Shown one piece after another: positions 11,502 to 21,165 of a stretch of DNA of 64,000 nucleotides. This DNA is from Pseudomonas frederiksbergensis. GTDB taxonomy: Bacteria > Pseudomonadota > Gammaproteobacteria > Pseudomonadales > Pseudomonadaceae. Both the position numbers and the translations under genes were made by a program. The notes under the pieces are model-generated. The model saw nothing but the letters and a program-made list of their open reading frames with translations. It was not told where the DNA came from and ran no database searches. The stretch's first letter is position 1, and every line of letters starts with the position of its first letter. The stretch covers positions 186,001-250,000 of the forward strand of contig NZ_FNTF01000002.1 of NCBI RefSeq assembly GCF_900105495.1, in the 5' to 3' direction.

Positions 11502-11571
11502 CATCGCGGGCAAGCCATGCGCCTACGTTGGGTCGTCATAAACCCTGTAAGAGCATGGCTTGCCCGCGATG
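11502..11571. repeat. REP-like inverted repeat (CATCGCGGGCAAGCCATGC)
   Basis: Perfect 19-bp arms (11502-11520 and 11553-11571) around a 32-bp loop, in the convergent gap between sltB3 and ldcA. The arm contains the CGCGGGCAAGC core common in fluorescent-pseudomonad REP sequences. It may serve as a bidirectional terminator. Confidence 0.85.
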
Positions 11572-11594
11572 ACTGACTAACAGGCGACAACACT

Positions 11595-12545
11595 CTAGCG
11601 CCTGACAACCACATCCTGCTCCAACACCAACACCTTTTCCCCCGCATCCAATCTGACCAGCGCGCCCATCGGCAACGTCAGGTTCGGATCACAATGCCCG
11701 CTACGCCACCCTGCCAACACCGGTATCCGCAAAGGTGCAAAGGTCTGCTTGAGCAAGCGCTCCAGAGAAACCGTATCGACCCCCGCCACATCCCCCACCA
11801 AAACCCCACGCAGCTTGTGCAGCGTGCCGGCCAGTCGCAAATGAGTCAGCAGCCGGTCGATGCGATACAGCGGCTCGTTAATGTCCTCGATGAACAGGAT
11901 GACGCCCTCGGCATCGATCTCGTACGGCGTGCCCATGGTTGCGGCGATCATCGACAGATTGCCCCCCAGCAAGCGCCCGTGAGCGATACCGGGCTCGATG
12001 GTGGTCAACGGCCAGGCCACCGGGTGTGAAAGCACACTGCCCGCCTTCACCTGCCCGCGCAGCATGTTGAAAAACGAGAATTCGGTGGGTTGCTGTTTGT
12101 CACCCAGCAGGTCCGCGTTGAGCATCGGGCCATGGAAGGTCACAAACCCGGCATGACGACTGATGGCCAAGTGCAGCGCAGTGACGTCGCTGTAGCCGAT
12201 GAACGGCTTGGCATTCTTGCGCAGCAGCTCAAAGTCGATGCGATCGAGCAAACGCGGCGTACCGTAACCGCCACGCAGACAGATAATGGCATCGACGTCG
12301 CTGTCGGCGAACGCGTCATGCAAGTCGTTGAGCCGCACATCATCGCTGCCGGCCAGATAACCCTCTTGCTCATAAACGCCGGGAAATACCCGCAGCGAAT
12401 AGCCGCGAGTGCGCATCCAGGCAATGGCTTTATCAGTGTTCAGTGCCGCAGGGCCGGCAGGCGCGATCACGCCGATCAGCCCGGCAGGCGGCAAGGCCGG
12501 TACGGGGGCATGTGGACAAAGGGTATGGTTCGGTAGAACGGTCAT
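11595..12545 (-). CDS. ldcA: LD-carboxypeptidase, peptidase family S66
   Basis: Cytoplasmic serine peptidase removing the terminal D-Ala from murein tetrapeptides during peptidoglycan recycling. 316 residues from the ATG at 12545, which has AGGGAG about 8 nt upstream; an ATG at 12578 lies 11 codons earlier. Visible family landmarks: GVIAPAGPA at the N-terminus, CLRGGYGTPRLLDRID, the nucleophile region IGYSDVTALH, FHGPM, and the C-terminal FIEDINEPLYRIDR with the catalytic Glu. Monocistronic by position. The related microcin-immunity protein MccF has the same fold, so the assignment is to family first and LdcA second. Confidence 0.88.
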   Translation of the reverse strand: MTVLPNHTLCPHAPVPALPPAGLIGVIAPAGPAALNTDKAIAWMRTRGYSLRVFPGVYEQEGYLAGSDDVRLNDLHDAFADSDVDAIICLRGGYGTPRLLDRIDFELLRKNAKPFIGYSDVTALHLAISRHAGFVTFHGPMLNADLLGDKQQPTEFSFFNMLRGQVKAGSVLSHPVAWPLTTIEPGIAHGRLLGGNLSMIAATMGTPYEIDAEGVILFIEDINEPLYRIDRLLTHLRLAGTLHKLRGVLVGDVAGVDTVSLERLLKQTFAPLRIPVLAGWRSGHCDPNLTLPMGALVRLDAGEKVLVLEQDVVVRR

Positions 12546-12661
12546 CCATGAATCTCCCTGCGTGAATGCGTCAAGCACACAGTAGTCAGGAACGGGGACA
12601 AACAGAAGAGGGTCCGTCGCACCGAAAGTTGCAGGAAAAGTCTGTCATTGCGGTGGGCAGG

Positions 12662-12704
12662 CAAAAAAACGCCCGCGAGGCTGAAGGCCTGCGGGCGTTT
12701 TTCA
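12662..12704 (-). terminator. Rho-independent terminator after lipA
   Basis: GC-rich stem AACGCCCGC / GCGGGCGTT with inner AGGC/GCCT pairing, flanked by an A-run on the left and a T-run on the right, so it can work in both directions. It lies just after the lipA stop (minus strand) and 117 bp from the ldcA start. Confidence 0.9.
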
Positions 12705-12718
12705 TGTCTGGCAACCGA

Positions 12719-13741
12719 TCAGGACGACATCAGCTCGGCTTTAACCAGTTTCGCCTGTTCGTCAGCGTGGTACGAGGAACGTACCAGCGGGCCGGAAGCG
12801 ACGTTCTTGAAGCCCATTTTGTAACCTTCTTCGGCGAACCAGGCGAACACGTCCGGGTGCACGAAACGCTGGACCGGCAAATGGCTGCGGGACGGCTGCA
12901 GGTACTGGCCCAGGGTCAGCATGTCGATGTCGTGCTCGCGCATGCGCTTCATGACTTCGATCACTTCTTCGTCGGTTTCGCCAAGACCCAGCATCAGGCC
13001 GGACTTGGTCGGAATGTGCGGCATCATCTGCTTGAAGCGTTGCAGCAGGGTCAGCGACCACTGGTAATCCGAACCCGGACGCGCGGCCTTGTACAGGCGC
13101 GGCACGGTTTCCAGGTTGTGGTTGAACACATCTGGCGGCTCGGCAGCAGTGATTTCCAACGCAACGTCCATGCGGCCACGGTAGTCCGGGACCAAGGTCT
13201 CGAGCTGCACGTTCGGCGACAGCTTGCGGATCTCGCGGATGCAGTCGGCAAAGTGCTGGGCACCGCCGTCACGCAGGTCGTCGCGGTCTACCGAGGTGAT
13301 CACCACGTATTTGAGTTTCAGGTCGGCGATGGCGATGGCCAGGCTTTCCGGCTCGTTGACGTCCAGTGGCTTCGGACGACCGTGGCCAACGTCGCAGAAC
13401 GGGCAGCGACGGGTGCAGATGTCACCCATGATCATGAAGGTCGCGGTGCCGCCGGAGAAGCATTCGCCCAGGTTCGGGCAGGACGCCTCTTCGCACACGC
13501 TGTGCAGCTTGTGTTTGCGCAGCAGGGCCTTGATGCGGTCGACTTCCGGGGAAACCGGGATACGCACGCGAATCCAGTCAGGTTTCTTTGGCAGTTCGGT
13601 GGTCGGAATGATCTTCACCGGGATACGTGCAACCTTCTCGGCGCCGCGCAGCTTCACGCCGGCTTCAACCTTGGCACGCGGGGCCGGACGCTCGGTGACA
13701 TCCAGCGTCGGGATCATGGTTTGCACTGCATCAGTAGTCAT
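12719..13741 (-). CDS. lipA: Lipoyl synthase
   Basis: Radical SAM enzyme inserting two sulfurs into octanoyl-lipoyl domains. 340 residues. The auxiliary cluster cysteines appear in [12 protein letters not shown] and the radical SAM CX3CX2C motif in [10 protein letters not shown], preceded by [10 protein letters not shown]. The C-terminus has the conserved arginine-serine region ([11 protein letters not shown]) that contributes the serine ligand to the auxiliary cluster. Directly downstream of lipB with 1 bp between them and ending at a strong terminator, so lipB-lipA are cotranscribed. Confidence 0.98.
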   Translation of the reverse strand: MTTDAVQTMIPTLDVTERPAPRAKVEAGVKLRGAEKVARIPVKIIPTTELPKKPDWIRVRIPVSPEVDRIKALLRKHKLHSVCEEASCPNLGECFSGGTATFMIMGDICTRRCPFCDVGHGRPKPLDVNEPESLAIAIADLKLKYVVITSVDRDDLRDGGAQHFADCIREIRKLSPNVQLETLVPDYRGRMDVALEITAAEPPDVFNHNLETVPRLYKAARPGSDYQWSLTLLQRFKQMMPHIPTKSGLMLGLGETDEEVIEVMKRMREHDIDMLTLGQYLQPSRSHLPVQRFVHPDVFAWFAEEGYKMGFKNVASGPLVRSSYHADEQAKLVKAELMSS

Positions 13742-13742
13742 A

Positions 13743-14390
13743 TCAGTCGATTCCGCCCGTTAGGGTCGTCTGCTCAGCATAGTCGAGGTGTTTGACGAGC
13801 TGCGCGCGCAGCCGGGCACTTACCTCGGCAAATTCAATCGATCCTGCGTGATCGCTCAGCTGGGTCATCGCCAGCCCGGCGTAGCCGCAGGGATTAATCC
13901 GTCGAAACGGTTCCAGGTTCATATCCACGTTCAAGGCCAGGCCATGAAAGGAGCAACCGTGGCGGATCCGCAGACCCAGAGAAGCGATTTTCGCCCCATT
14001 GACGTAGACACCCGGGGCATCCGGCTTGGCCACGGCGGTGACGCCGTAGCTGGCCAGCAATTCGATCAGGCATTGCTCCATGCGGCTGACCAGGTCACGC
14101 ACGCCGAAACCCAGCTTGCGTACATCGAGCAACAGGTAGGCCACCAATTGGCCGGGACCGTGATAAGTCACCTGGCCACCGCGATCGACCTTCACGACCG
14201 GAATATCTCCCGGCAGCAACAAATGCTCAGCCTTGCCGGCCTGCCCCTGGGTGAACACCGGTGGGTGCTCGACCAGCCAGATCTCGTCCGCGGCATCGCT
14301 GCCACGTTCGTTGGTGAAGCGTTGCATGGCATGCCAGACCGGCTCGTAAGCCATCTGGCCAAGCTCACGAAAGCCCAGCGTGCCCGACAT
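13743..14390 (-). CDS. lipB: Octanoyltransferase LipB
   Basis: Transfers octanoate from acyl carrier protein to lipoyl domains, the step before LipA. 215 residues from the ATG at 14390, whose A overlaps the ybeD stop; a GTG one codon earlier is possible. Landmarks: [22 protein letters not shown] with the conserved RGG..T.HGPGQ, the catalytic Cys and Lys in [14 protein letters not shown] and [19 protein letters not shown]. Part of ybeD-lipB-lipA. Confidence 0.97.
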   Translation of the reverse strand: MSGTLGFRELGQMAYEPVWHAMQRFTNERGSDAADEIWLVEHPPVFTQGQAGKAEHLLLPGDIPVVKVDRGGQVTYHGPGQLVAYLLLDVRKLGFGVRDLVSRMEQCLIELLASYGVTAVAKPDAPGVYVNGAKIASLGLRIRHGCSFHGLALNVDMNLEPFRRINPCGYAGLAMTQLSDHAGSIEFAEVSARLRAQLVKHLDYAEQTTLTGGID

Positions 14391-14665
14391 CACAGCACCA
14401 TGTGCACGAAACCGGTAGCCCGCAACTCGCTGTTAATGTCGTACAGCTGTTCCTGGCCGGTGGCGATGATGTGCAGCTGGATGGTCGTGTACTTGCCGTT
14501 GGTGCTCTGCCGTTCGGCAAAGGTGTCGTGATCAACGGTCGCGTGTTTCTCAAGGATCGCGATGATCTTGTCCTTGAAACCCACGCCGGTGTCGCCGATT
14601 ACCTTGATCGGGTAATCCGCGCAGGGGAATTCGATTTTTGGCGCCTTTACTTCGGTGTCTGTCAT
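14390..14665 (-). CDS. ybeD: DUF493 (YbeD-family) protein
   Basis: 91-residue ACT-like cytoplasmic protein, conserved between dacA/dacC and lipB in gammaproteobacteria. Recognisable by [20 protein letters not shown] near the N-terminus. Its role is unclear; a regulatory role in lipoate metabolism has been suggested from its position and ACT-like fold. Its stop codon overlaps the lipB start by one base. Confidence 0.93.
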   Translation of the reverse strand: MTDTEVKAPKIEFPCADYPIKVIGDTGVGFKDKIIAILEKHATVDHDTFAERQSTNGKYTTIQLHIIATGQEQLYDINSELRATGFVHMVL

Positions 14666-14697
14666 GGCGTAACGGCCTCGTAAGCCGTGGCAACGGA

Positions 14698-14730
14698 CAT
14701 GGCCCCGTTCCGGATTGGAACAGGGCCATG
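14698..14730. other. Long hairpin between dacC and ybeD
   Basis: Fourteen-base-pair inverted repeat CATGGCCCCGTTCC / GGAACAGGGCCATG (one G-U) with a 5-nt loop, 32 bp upstream of the ybeD start and 15 bp after the dacC stop. No T-run on either side. It may separate dacC from ybeD-lipB-lipA expression by processing. Confidence 0.6.
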
Positions 14731-14745
14731 CAGGTCCACACTAAT

Positions 14746-15903
14746 TCAGTTGAACAAGCCGTAGAAGAATAGACGGATGCTATCCCACATGCGGCGGAAG
14801 ATACCACCCTCGTCGACTGCGTCCAGAGCGATCAGGTCAGCGCTATGCACCACTTTGTCGTCCAGCTTCACTTCGACTTTACCGATTACGTCGCCCTTGG
14901 CGATGGGTGCAATCAGTTGCGGGTTCATGGTCATGCTCGCGGCGAGCTTTTTCAGCTGGCCTTTTGGCAGGGTCATGGTCAGGTCTTGAGCCAGGCCGGC
15001 CTTGACTTGATTGGTGGTGCCTTTCCAGACAGGAGCCTGAGCCAGCTCAGCGCCTTTCTGATAGAAGGTCTGGGTTTCGAAGAAGCGGAAACCGTAGGTC
15101 AGCAGCTTCTGGGTTTCGGAAGCGCGAGCCACTTCACTGTTGGTGCCGAACACCACAGCGATCAGGCGCATGCCATCACGTACTGCCGAAGACACCATGC
15201 AGTAGCCGGCTTCGTCGGTGTGACCGGTTTTCAAGCCATCGACCGTCTTGTCGCGCCACAGCAGCAGGTTACGGTTAGGTTGCTTGATACCGTTCCAGAA
15301 GAACTCTTTCTGCGAGTAGATCGCGTAGTGAGCCGGGTCTTCGTGGATGATTGCGCGAGCCAGCACGGCCATGTCGTGAGCCGACGAGTAGTGCTCAGGG
15401 TTCGGCAGACCGGTCGGGTTCATGAAGTGGCTGTTGGTCATGCCCAGGTCGGCCACGGTTTTGTTCATCATGTCGGCGAAGGCGTCTTCGCTGCCGGCGA
15501 TGTGCTCGGCGAGCGCAACGCTGGCGTCGTTACCCGACTGAATGATGATGCCGTGCAGCAGGTCGCTGACCGTGACTTGCGAGCCGACCTTGATGAACAT
15601 CCGCGAACCGCCGGTACGCCAGGCGTTTTCGCTGACGGTCACCGGGTCGTTTTCGCCAATCTGACCACGACGGATTTCCAGGGTCGCGATGTACGCGGTC
15701 ATCAGCTTGGTCAGGCTGGCCGGAGGCAGACGCTGGTCACCGTTGTTCTCCACCAGCACGTTGCCGCTGCTGGCATCCATGAGTACATAGGCTTTGGCGG
15801 CCAGTTGCGGTGGCGACGGCATCATCTCGACCGCGAAAGCGGCAGGCGAGAGGAGCAGCGGGACTAGCAGGCACAGGCGTTTGGCAAAGGTGGTGATGTT
15901 CAT
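14746..15903 (-). CDS. dacC: D-alanyl-D-alanine carboxypeptidase (PBP5/6 type)
   Basis: Periplasmic low-molecular-weight PBP trimming pentapeptides. 385 residues from the ATG at 15903, which gives a clean signal peptide (MNITTFAKR, hydrophobic run, SPAAFAVE); an ATG 14 codons earlier would spoil it. Active-site motifs: SLTK (SxxK), SGN (SxN) and LKTG (KTG). A C-terminal PBP5-like beta domain and an amphipathic membrane anchor end the protein (MWDSIRLFFYGLFN). Next to rlpA in the shape-gene cluster. The PAO1 counterpart is named dacC, the E. coli one dacA. Confidence 0.96.
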   Translation of the reverse strand: MNITTFAKRLCLLVPLLLSPAAFAVEMMPSPPQLAAKAYVLMDASSGNVLVENNGDQRLPPASLTKLMTAYIATLEIRRGQIGENDPVTVSENAWRTGGSRMFIKVGSQVTVSDLLHGIIIQSGNDASVALAEHIAGSEDAFADMMNKTVADLGMTNSHFMNPTGLPNPEHYSSAHDMAVLARAIIHEDPAHYAIYSQKEFFWNGIKQPNRNLLLWRDKTVDGLKTGHTDEAGYCMVSSAVRDGMRLIAVVFGTNSEVARASETQKLLTYGFRFFETQTFYQKGAELAQAPVWKGTTNQVKAGLAQDLTMTLPKGQLKKLAASMTMNPQLIAPIAKGDVIGKVEVKLDDKVVHSADLIALDAVDEGGIFRRMWDSIRLFFYGLFN

Positions 15904-16086
15904 CCGTCTCTCGAAATCGCTAATGGAAACTGCCCTAAGGGGCAAAACTAATCAGACAGCTCTCTAAAAAGCTGTCGCGTGTTCAGTTGTTCACTCTGAA
16001 CCCTTGCCGGGCTTTTGTTCTTCAACGAGCCAACAACCAGGTCCACCCCCCAAACCGCAAGCGAACCGTCAATCAAGTACTACGTA

Positions 16087-17097
16087 TTATTCGGCAGTGA
16101 CCAGGCTCGGCGAACCGAGATTGGCCAGGCGCACACTGTTCTGCACTTGCTGGATTTCACCCGGCGAGCCGATCGGCCCCAGGCGCACCCGATGCAGGGT
16201 CTGTTGATTGCGCACGATCGAACTGATGAACACCGGAGCGCTCACCATCCCGCTGAGCTTCGATCTCAGGAGTTCTGCAGCGTCCGGGTTGGCGAACGCG
16301 CCCACCTGCAGATACTGGCCAGAGGCTGGTACAGAAGCGTTTTTTTTTGCATCGATCGGCGAAGGCACAACGGCCGCGGCGTGCTGCTGCGGCGGAGGCG
16401 TCCATTGTTCGACGGTACCGGCCGAAGCCGTAATCACCGGCGCGCTATTTTGTGCGACTTTCGGCTCGTTGAGCATCAAAGGCGCCGGGCGCCCTTTGGC
16501 GGCCCACCATTGCTGCGGGTCGATGCCTTCGACCTTGACCCGCGCGGTGCCGGTTTCGGCATAACCGAGTTTCTTGGCCGCTGCGTAGGACAAATCGATG
16601 ATTCGGTCCGAGTAGAACGGCCCGCGGTCGTTGACCCGCAGGACTACGCTCTTGTTGTTGTCCAGGTTGGTCACCCGAACGTAACTCGGCAGTGGCAAGG
16701 TCTTGTGCGCAGCACTCATGCCGTACAGGTCGTAGACCTCGCCATTGGCGGTGTTCTGACCGTGGAATTTGGTGCCATACCAGGACGCCGTGCCCGAGGC
16801 CACGTAGGTCTTGGATTCTTGCATCGGGAAGTAAGTCTTGCCCAGCACGGTGTACGGGTTGGCTTTATAGGGCCCGCTGTGCAGGGTTGGCGTGGCATCC
16901 GGGATACGCGATACGTCGACATCCCACCAGGGTGCGCCATCCTTGTGCGCCCGGTTGATATCCAGGCCAGGTGCCGAACGAACGGCGGTCGCAGATTTCT
17001 GAGCAGGCGCGCGGCTGGTCGAGCAACTGGCGACCAGCATCGCCAACGCGGCGAATGCCATCAGCTTCAGGGGTTTATTCATAGGCAATGCCCGCAT
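16087..17097 (-). CDS. rlpA: Septal-ring lytic transglycosylase RlpA
   Basis: Lipoprotein that cleaves denuded glycan strands at the septum in Pseudomonas. 336 residues, lipobox LVASC. The double-psi beta-barrel (about residues 98-185) contains TASWYGTKFHGQNTANGE and VTNLDNNKSVVLRVNDRGPF with the catalytic Glu and Asp regions. A SPOR domain binding denuded peptidoglycan follows (about 258-336, LQVGAFANPDAAELL). The ATG at 17097 overlaps the sltB1 stop by one base; an ATG at 17082 (MNKPLK) is an equally good start. Confidence 0.95.
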   Translation of the reverse strand: MRALPMNKPLKLMAFAALAMLVASCSTSRAPAQKSATAVRSAPGLDINRAHKDGAPWWDVDVSRIPDATPTLHSGPYKANPYTVLGKTYFPMQESKTYVASGTASWYGTKFHGQNTANGEVYDLYGMSAAHKTLPLPSYVRVTNLDNNKSVVLRVNDRGPFYSDRIIDLSYAAAKKLGYAETGTARVKVEGIDPQQWWAAKGRPAPLMLNEPKVAQNSAPVITASAGTVEQWTPPPQQHAAAVVPSPIDAKKNASVPASGQYLQVGAFANPDAAELLRSKLSGMVSAPVFISSIVRNQQTLHRVRLGPIGSPGEIQQVQNSVRLANLGSPSLVTAE

Positions 17098-18107
17098 TAC
17101 TTGACGCCCCGTGCTTGGACCAGCTGTTCAGACAGTTGATGTACGGCCATGGCGTACATCACGCTGCGGTTATAACGCGTGATTGCGTAAAAATTCGTCA
17201 GGCCCATCCAGTATTCAGGGCCATTGTCACCTTCCAGGCGGAACGCCGTAACCGGCATATCATCGCGCAGCGCATCATGACTTGCCCACCCCAGCGCCCG
17301 CAACTCCCCAACCGTTTTAGTCGGCTCGATGCCCGTGGTCAAACCTTCGTCCACCTGATCGCCACGCACATCGGCGCGGCCGACCACCGGTTCGCCGGCA
17401 ACCCAGCCGTGACGCTTGAAATAACTGGCGACGCTGCCGATGGCATCGTCCGGATTGGTCCAGATATTTATGTGGCCGTCACCGTCGAAGTCCACCGCGT
17501 AGGCGCGAAAGCTGCTCGGCATGAACTGTGGCAAACCCATGGCGCCCGCGTAAGAGCCTTTGAGCGTCAGCGGATCGACCTGCTCTTCCCGGGCGAGCAA
17601 TAGGAACTCACGCAATTCCTTGCGGAAAAATTCGGCACGGGGAGGATAGTCGAAACCCAGGGTCGACAAGGCGTCGATTACCCGGAAATTGCCGGTATTG
17701 CGGCCGAAAAAGGTCTCGACGCCGATGATGGAGACGATGACCTGCGCCGGCACGCCGTATTCCTGCTCGGCACGGGCCAGTACCGCTTCGTGCTGACGCC
17801 AGAAGTCGACACCACGGGCAATGCGCGCGTCGGTGATGAACATCGGACGGTATTCGTTCCACTGCTTGACCCGCTCGGCGGGTTTCGAGATCGCGTCCAG
17901 GATCGACTGCTTGCGCTCGGCTTCGCGGAACACGCCCATCAGCTGCTCACCGGCAAAACCGTAGTCGCGGGTCATTTCACCGACGAATTCGGCCACCTGC
18001 GGTGAGCCTTCGTAATCGCCGGCCAGCGCGCCCTGCGCTGTGCCAAGGATGCTTACCAGGCCGACCCACGGCGCATATCGAGTCGCCCAGCCACGCATTA
18101 CTTGCAT
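17097..18107 (-). CDS. sltB1: Lytic murein transglycosylase B (SltB1-type)
   Basis: MltB-family transglycosylase without an extra peptidoglycan-binding domain. 336 residues from the ATG at 18107, which has AAGGTGA 8 nt upstream and starts 17 nt after the rodA stop. A signal peptide precedes ALAGDYEGSP. Catalytic region: VSIIGVETFFGRNTG (Glu), then GAMGLPQFMPSSFRAYAVDF. A C-terminal segment shared with MltB follows (YWMGLTNFYAITRYNRSVMY). Between rodA and rlpA, matching P. aeruginosa SltB1; often annotated mltB. Confidence 0.94.
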   Translation of the reverse strand: MQVMRGWATRYAPWVGLVSILGTAQGALAGDYEGSPQVAEFVGEMTRDYGFAGEQLMGVFREAERKQSILDAISKPAERVKQWNEYRPMFITDARIARGVDFWRQHEAVLARAEQEYGVPAQVIVSIIGVETFFGRNTGNFRVIDALSTLGFDYPPRAEFFRKELREFLLLAREEQVDPLTLKGSYAGAMGLPQFMPSSFRAYAVDFDGDGHINIWTNPDDAIGSVASYFKRHGWVAGEPVVGRADVRGDQVDEGLTTGIEPTKTVGELRALGWASHDALRDDMPVTAFRLEGDNGPEYWMGLTNFYAITRYNRSVMYAMAVHQLSEQLVQARGVK

Positions 18108-18124
18108 TGAAATCTTCACCTTAT

Positions 18125-19270
18125 TCAAACCTGAGCGATCCACTTGCGATGGGTATGGATCGACATCAAAACCCCAAACGCTGACAGCAGCGTCACCAGC
18201 GAAGTTCCTCCGTAGCTAATGAACGGCAACGGCACCCCCACAACCGGCAACAGGCCACTGACCATACCGATGTTGACGAAAACGTAAACAAAAAACGTCA
18301 TGGTCAGGCTGCCCGCGAGCAATTTACCGAACAATGTCTGGGCCTGGGCGGTAATCACCAGTCCGCGACCGATCAACAGCAGGTAGATCAGCAACAGTGC
18401 GCAGATGCCCACCAGGCCGAATTCTTCGCCCATGACCGCAATGATGAAGTCGGTGTGGCTTTCCGGCAGGAAATCCAGGTGCGACTGGGTGCCAAGCAGC
18501 CAGCCCTTGCCGAACACACCGCCGGAACCGATGGCCGCTTTCGACTGAATGATGTTCCAGCCGGTGCCCAGCGGATCGCTTTCGGGATCGAGGAAGGTCA
18601 GGACTCGCTGCTTCTGGTAATCGTGCATGACGAAGTACCACATGGCGACAGCCACCGGCACAGCAGCAGCGAGCACGCTGAGGATCCAGCGCCAGCGCAG
18701 GCCGCCCATGAACAGAACGAACGCGCCACCGGCGAGGATCAGCAGCGAAGTGCCGAGGTCCGGCTGACGCACGATCAGGATAAACGGCAAGCCAATCAGA
18801 AACAGACTGACGCCCACATGCTTGAGCTGCGGCGGCAAGGTGCGCTTGGACAGGTACCAGGCGATGGTCGCCGGCATCAGGATCTTCATGAATTCCGAAG
18901 GCTGGAAGCGGATCACCCCGGGAATGTTGATCCAGCGTGTGGCGCCCATGGCGTTGTGGCCCATGACGTCCACCACCACCAGCAACAGCACACCGATCAC
19001 ATACCCCACTGGCACCCAACGGGCCATGAAGCGCGGTTCGAATTGGGCGATGACGATCATCGATACCAGACCGATGCCGAACGAAGTGGCTTGCTTGGCC
19101 AGCAGATCCCAGCTCTTGCCGCTGGCCGAATACAGCACGAACAGGCTGCCGGCGGCGAGGGTCAGCAACAGGATCAGCAACGGACCGTCAATGTGCATGC
19201 GCTGCAACAGCGTCGCGCGGCGACGCATCACATCCTCGCTGGAGAGGATGCGATCGAAATTACTCTTCAC
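18125..19270 (-). CDS. rodA: Rod-shape peptidoglycan polymerase RodA
   Basis: SEDS-family glycosyltransferase of the elongasome, working with PBP2 (mrdA, immediately upstream). About ten hydrophobic segments. SEDS signatures include WINIPGVIRFQPSEFMKI, RQPDLGTSLL and the C-terminal GLLPVVGVPLPFISYGGTSL. I chose the GTG at 19270 (GGAGG 9 nt upstream), giving 381 residues and an 11-bp overlap with mrdA; a GTG six codons earlier and an ATG further in are alternatives. Confidence 0.96.
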   Translation of the reverse strand: MKSNFDRILSSEDVMRRRATLLQRMHIDGPLLILLLTLAAGSLFVLYSASGKSWDLLAKQATSFGIGLVSMIVIAQFEPRFMARWVPVGYVIGVLLLVVVDVMGHNAMGATRWINIPGVIRFQPSEFMKILMPATIAWYLSKRTLPPQLKHVGVSLFLIGLPFILIVRQPDLGTSLLILAGGAFVLFMGGLRWRWILSVLAAAVPVAVAMWYFVMHDYQKQRVLTFLDPESDPLGTGWNIIQSKAAIGSGGVFGKGWLLGTQSHLDFLPESHTDFIIAVMGEEFGLVGICALLLIYLLLIGRGLVITAQAQTLFGKLLAGSLTMTFFVYVFVNIGMVSGLLPVVGVPLPFISYGGTSLVTLLSAFGVLMSIHTHRKWIAQV

Positions 19271-21155
19271 GGGCCGTAGCCTCCGCACTGATAGGGCTGG
19301 CGTACTCGGCCTTCAACCGACCGTCCTGGTCCAGAAGCCAGGCGTCCATGATCTGGCGCACCACGGGCGCGGCGACGCCGGAACCGGACTCACCGTTCTC
19401 GACCATCACCGACACCACGATTTGCGGGTTGTCGGCCGGTGCGAAGCCGACGAACAAGGCGTGGTCGCGATGGCGCTCCTGAACCTTGGAGCGGTCGTAC
19501 TTCTCGCCCTGCTTGATCGCAACGACCTGAGCCGTACCACTTTTGCCCGCGATGCGGTACTGCGCACCGATCGCCGCTTTGCGTGCCGTGCCCCGGGCAC
19601 CGTGCATTACTTGCTGCATGCCGTGGTTGACCTTGGTCCAGTCGGACGGGTCACGCAGGATGATGTCAGGCATCGGATTTTCGTCCACTGGCTTCGCACC
19701 TTCGAGGGTCTTGGCCAAATGCGGGCGATTCCACACCCCCTTGTTGGCCACCAGCGCCGTGGCCTGGGCCAACTGCAACGGAGTGGACTGCATATAGCCC
19801 TGGCCGATCCCGAGAATCAGCGTTTCGCCTGGGTACCAGGCCTGACGCCGGGTCGCGCGCTTCCATTCACGAGTAGGCATCAGCCCCGGCGACTCTTCGA
19901 ACATGTCCAGCGAAACCTTCTGGCCGATGCCGAACTTGCCCATATAGGCCGACAACCGATCGATTCCCAGTTTGTGGGCCAGGTCGTAGAAGTAGGTATC
20001 GTTGGACCGCATGATCGCCGTGTCCAGATCGACGTAGCCGTCACCGGTACGGTTCCAGTTACGGTATTTGTGATCGTAGTTGGGCAACTGGTAATAGCCG
20101 GGGTCATACACCCGACTCGACGCAGTCACGACGCCAGCATCCAGGCCGGCAATCGCCACCGCCGGTTTGATGGTCGAACCCGGCGGGTACAGGCCGCGCA
20201 GCACGCGGTTGAACAGTGGCCGGTCGATGGAATCGCGCAACTCGGCATAAGCCTTGAAGCTGATGCCGGTAACGAACAGGTTGGGATCGAAACTTGGCGC
20301 GCTGACCATCGCCAGCACTTCGCCGGTTTTCGGGTCCAGCGCTACCACCGCACCACGACGACCGCCGAGCGCAGCTTCGGCCGCTTCCTGCAATTTGATG
20401 TCCAGGCTCAGGACGATGTCCTTGCCGGGAATCGGATCGGTACGCTTGAGCACGCGCAATACGCGGCCTCGAGCATTGGTCTCGACTTCTTCGTAACCCA
20501 CCTGGCCGTGCAGTTCGGGCTCGTAGAAGCGCTCGATGCCGGTTTTGCCGATGTGGTGGGTGCCGCTGTAATTGACCGGATCGAGCGACTTCAGCTCTTT
20601 TTCGTTGATCCGCCCCATGTAACCCACCGAGTGCGCAAAGTGCGGGCCCTGCGGGTAGTGACGCACCAGCTGCGCGACCACTTCCACCCCCGGCAGACGG
20701 AACTGATTCACCGCGATGCGGGCGATCTGCTCTTCGCTCAGCTCGAACAGGATCGGCACCGGCTCGAACGGCCGACGCCCCTGGCGCATGCGTTTCTCGA
20801 AGATCACCCGGTCTTCAGGCGTCAGTTCCAGCACTTCGACAATGACGTCGAGCACTTGCTGCCAGTCGCCGGAGCGCTCACGGGTCATGCTCAAACTGAA
20901 GCTGGGCCGGTTATCGGCCACCACCACGCCATTGCGATCAAAGATCAACCCGCGAGTCGGTGGAATCGGCTGCACATGGACACGGTTGTTTTCCGACAGG
21001 GTCGAGTGGTACTCGTACTGAATCACCTGGAGGAAATACAGCCGCGCGATCAGCACACAGATCAGCGCCACCACCGCAATGGCCCCGAACACGACGCGGC
21101 CACGCACCAGACGGGCGTCTTTTTCGTGGTCCTTGATGCGGATCGGCTGGGGCAT
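19260..21155 (-). CDS. mrdA: Penicillin-binding protein 2
   Basis: Class B PBP, the transpeptidase of lateral wall elongation and partner of RodA. 631 residues from the ATG at 21155 (MPQPIRIKDHEKD). One N-terminal membrane anchor (about residues 22-42), pedestal domain, then the transpeptidase with SxxK in GSTIKPA, SxN in MRSNDTYFY and KSG in AGKSGTAQVV. First of the mrdA-rodA-sltB1-rlpA-dacC series. Also called pbpA in Pseudomonas. Confidence 0.97.
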   Translation of the reverse strand: MPQPIRIKDHEKDARLVRGRVVFGAIAVVALICVLIARLYFLQVIQYEYHSTLSENNRVHVQPIPPTRGLIFDRNGVVVADNRPSFSLSMTRERSGDWQQVLDVIVEVLELTPEDRVIFEKRMRQGRRPFEPVPILFELSEEQIARIAVNQFRLPGVEVVAQLVRHYPQGPHFAHSVGYMGRINEKELKSLDPVNYSGTHHIGKTGIERFYEPELHGQVGYEEVETNARGRVLRVLKRTDPIPGKDIVLSLDIKLQEAAEAALGGRRGAVVALDPKTGEVLAMVSAPSFDPNLFVTGISFKAYAELRDSIDRPLFNRVLRGLYPPGSTIKPAVAIAGLDAGVVTASSRVYDPGYYQLPNYDHKYRNWNRTGDGYVDLDTAIMRSNDTYFYDLAHKLGIDRLSAYMGKFGIGQKVSLDMFEESPGLMPTREWKRATRRQAWYPGETLILGIGQGYMQSTPLQLAQATALVANKGVWNRPHLAKTLEGAKPVDENPMPDIILRDPSDWTKVNHGMQQVMHGARGTARKAAIGAQYRIAGKSGTAQVVAIKQGEKYDRSKVQERHRDHALFVGFAPADNPQIVVSVMVENGESGSGVAAPVVRQIMDAWLLDQDGRLKAEYASPISAEATAREE

Positions 21156-21165
21156 GAGGGCAGAA

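Noticed and set aside
12566..13795. 409-codon plus-strand frame opposite lipA
   Set aside because: Overlaps the whole of lipA and part of lipB; no domain.
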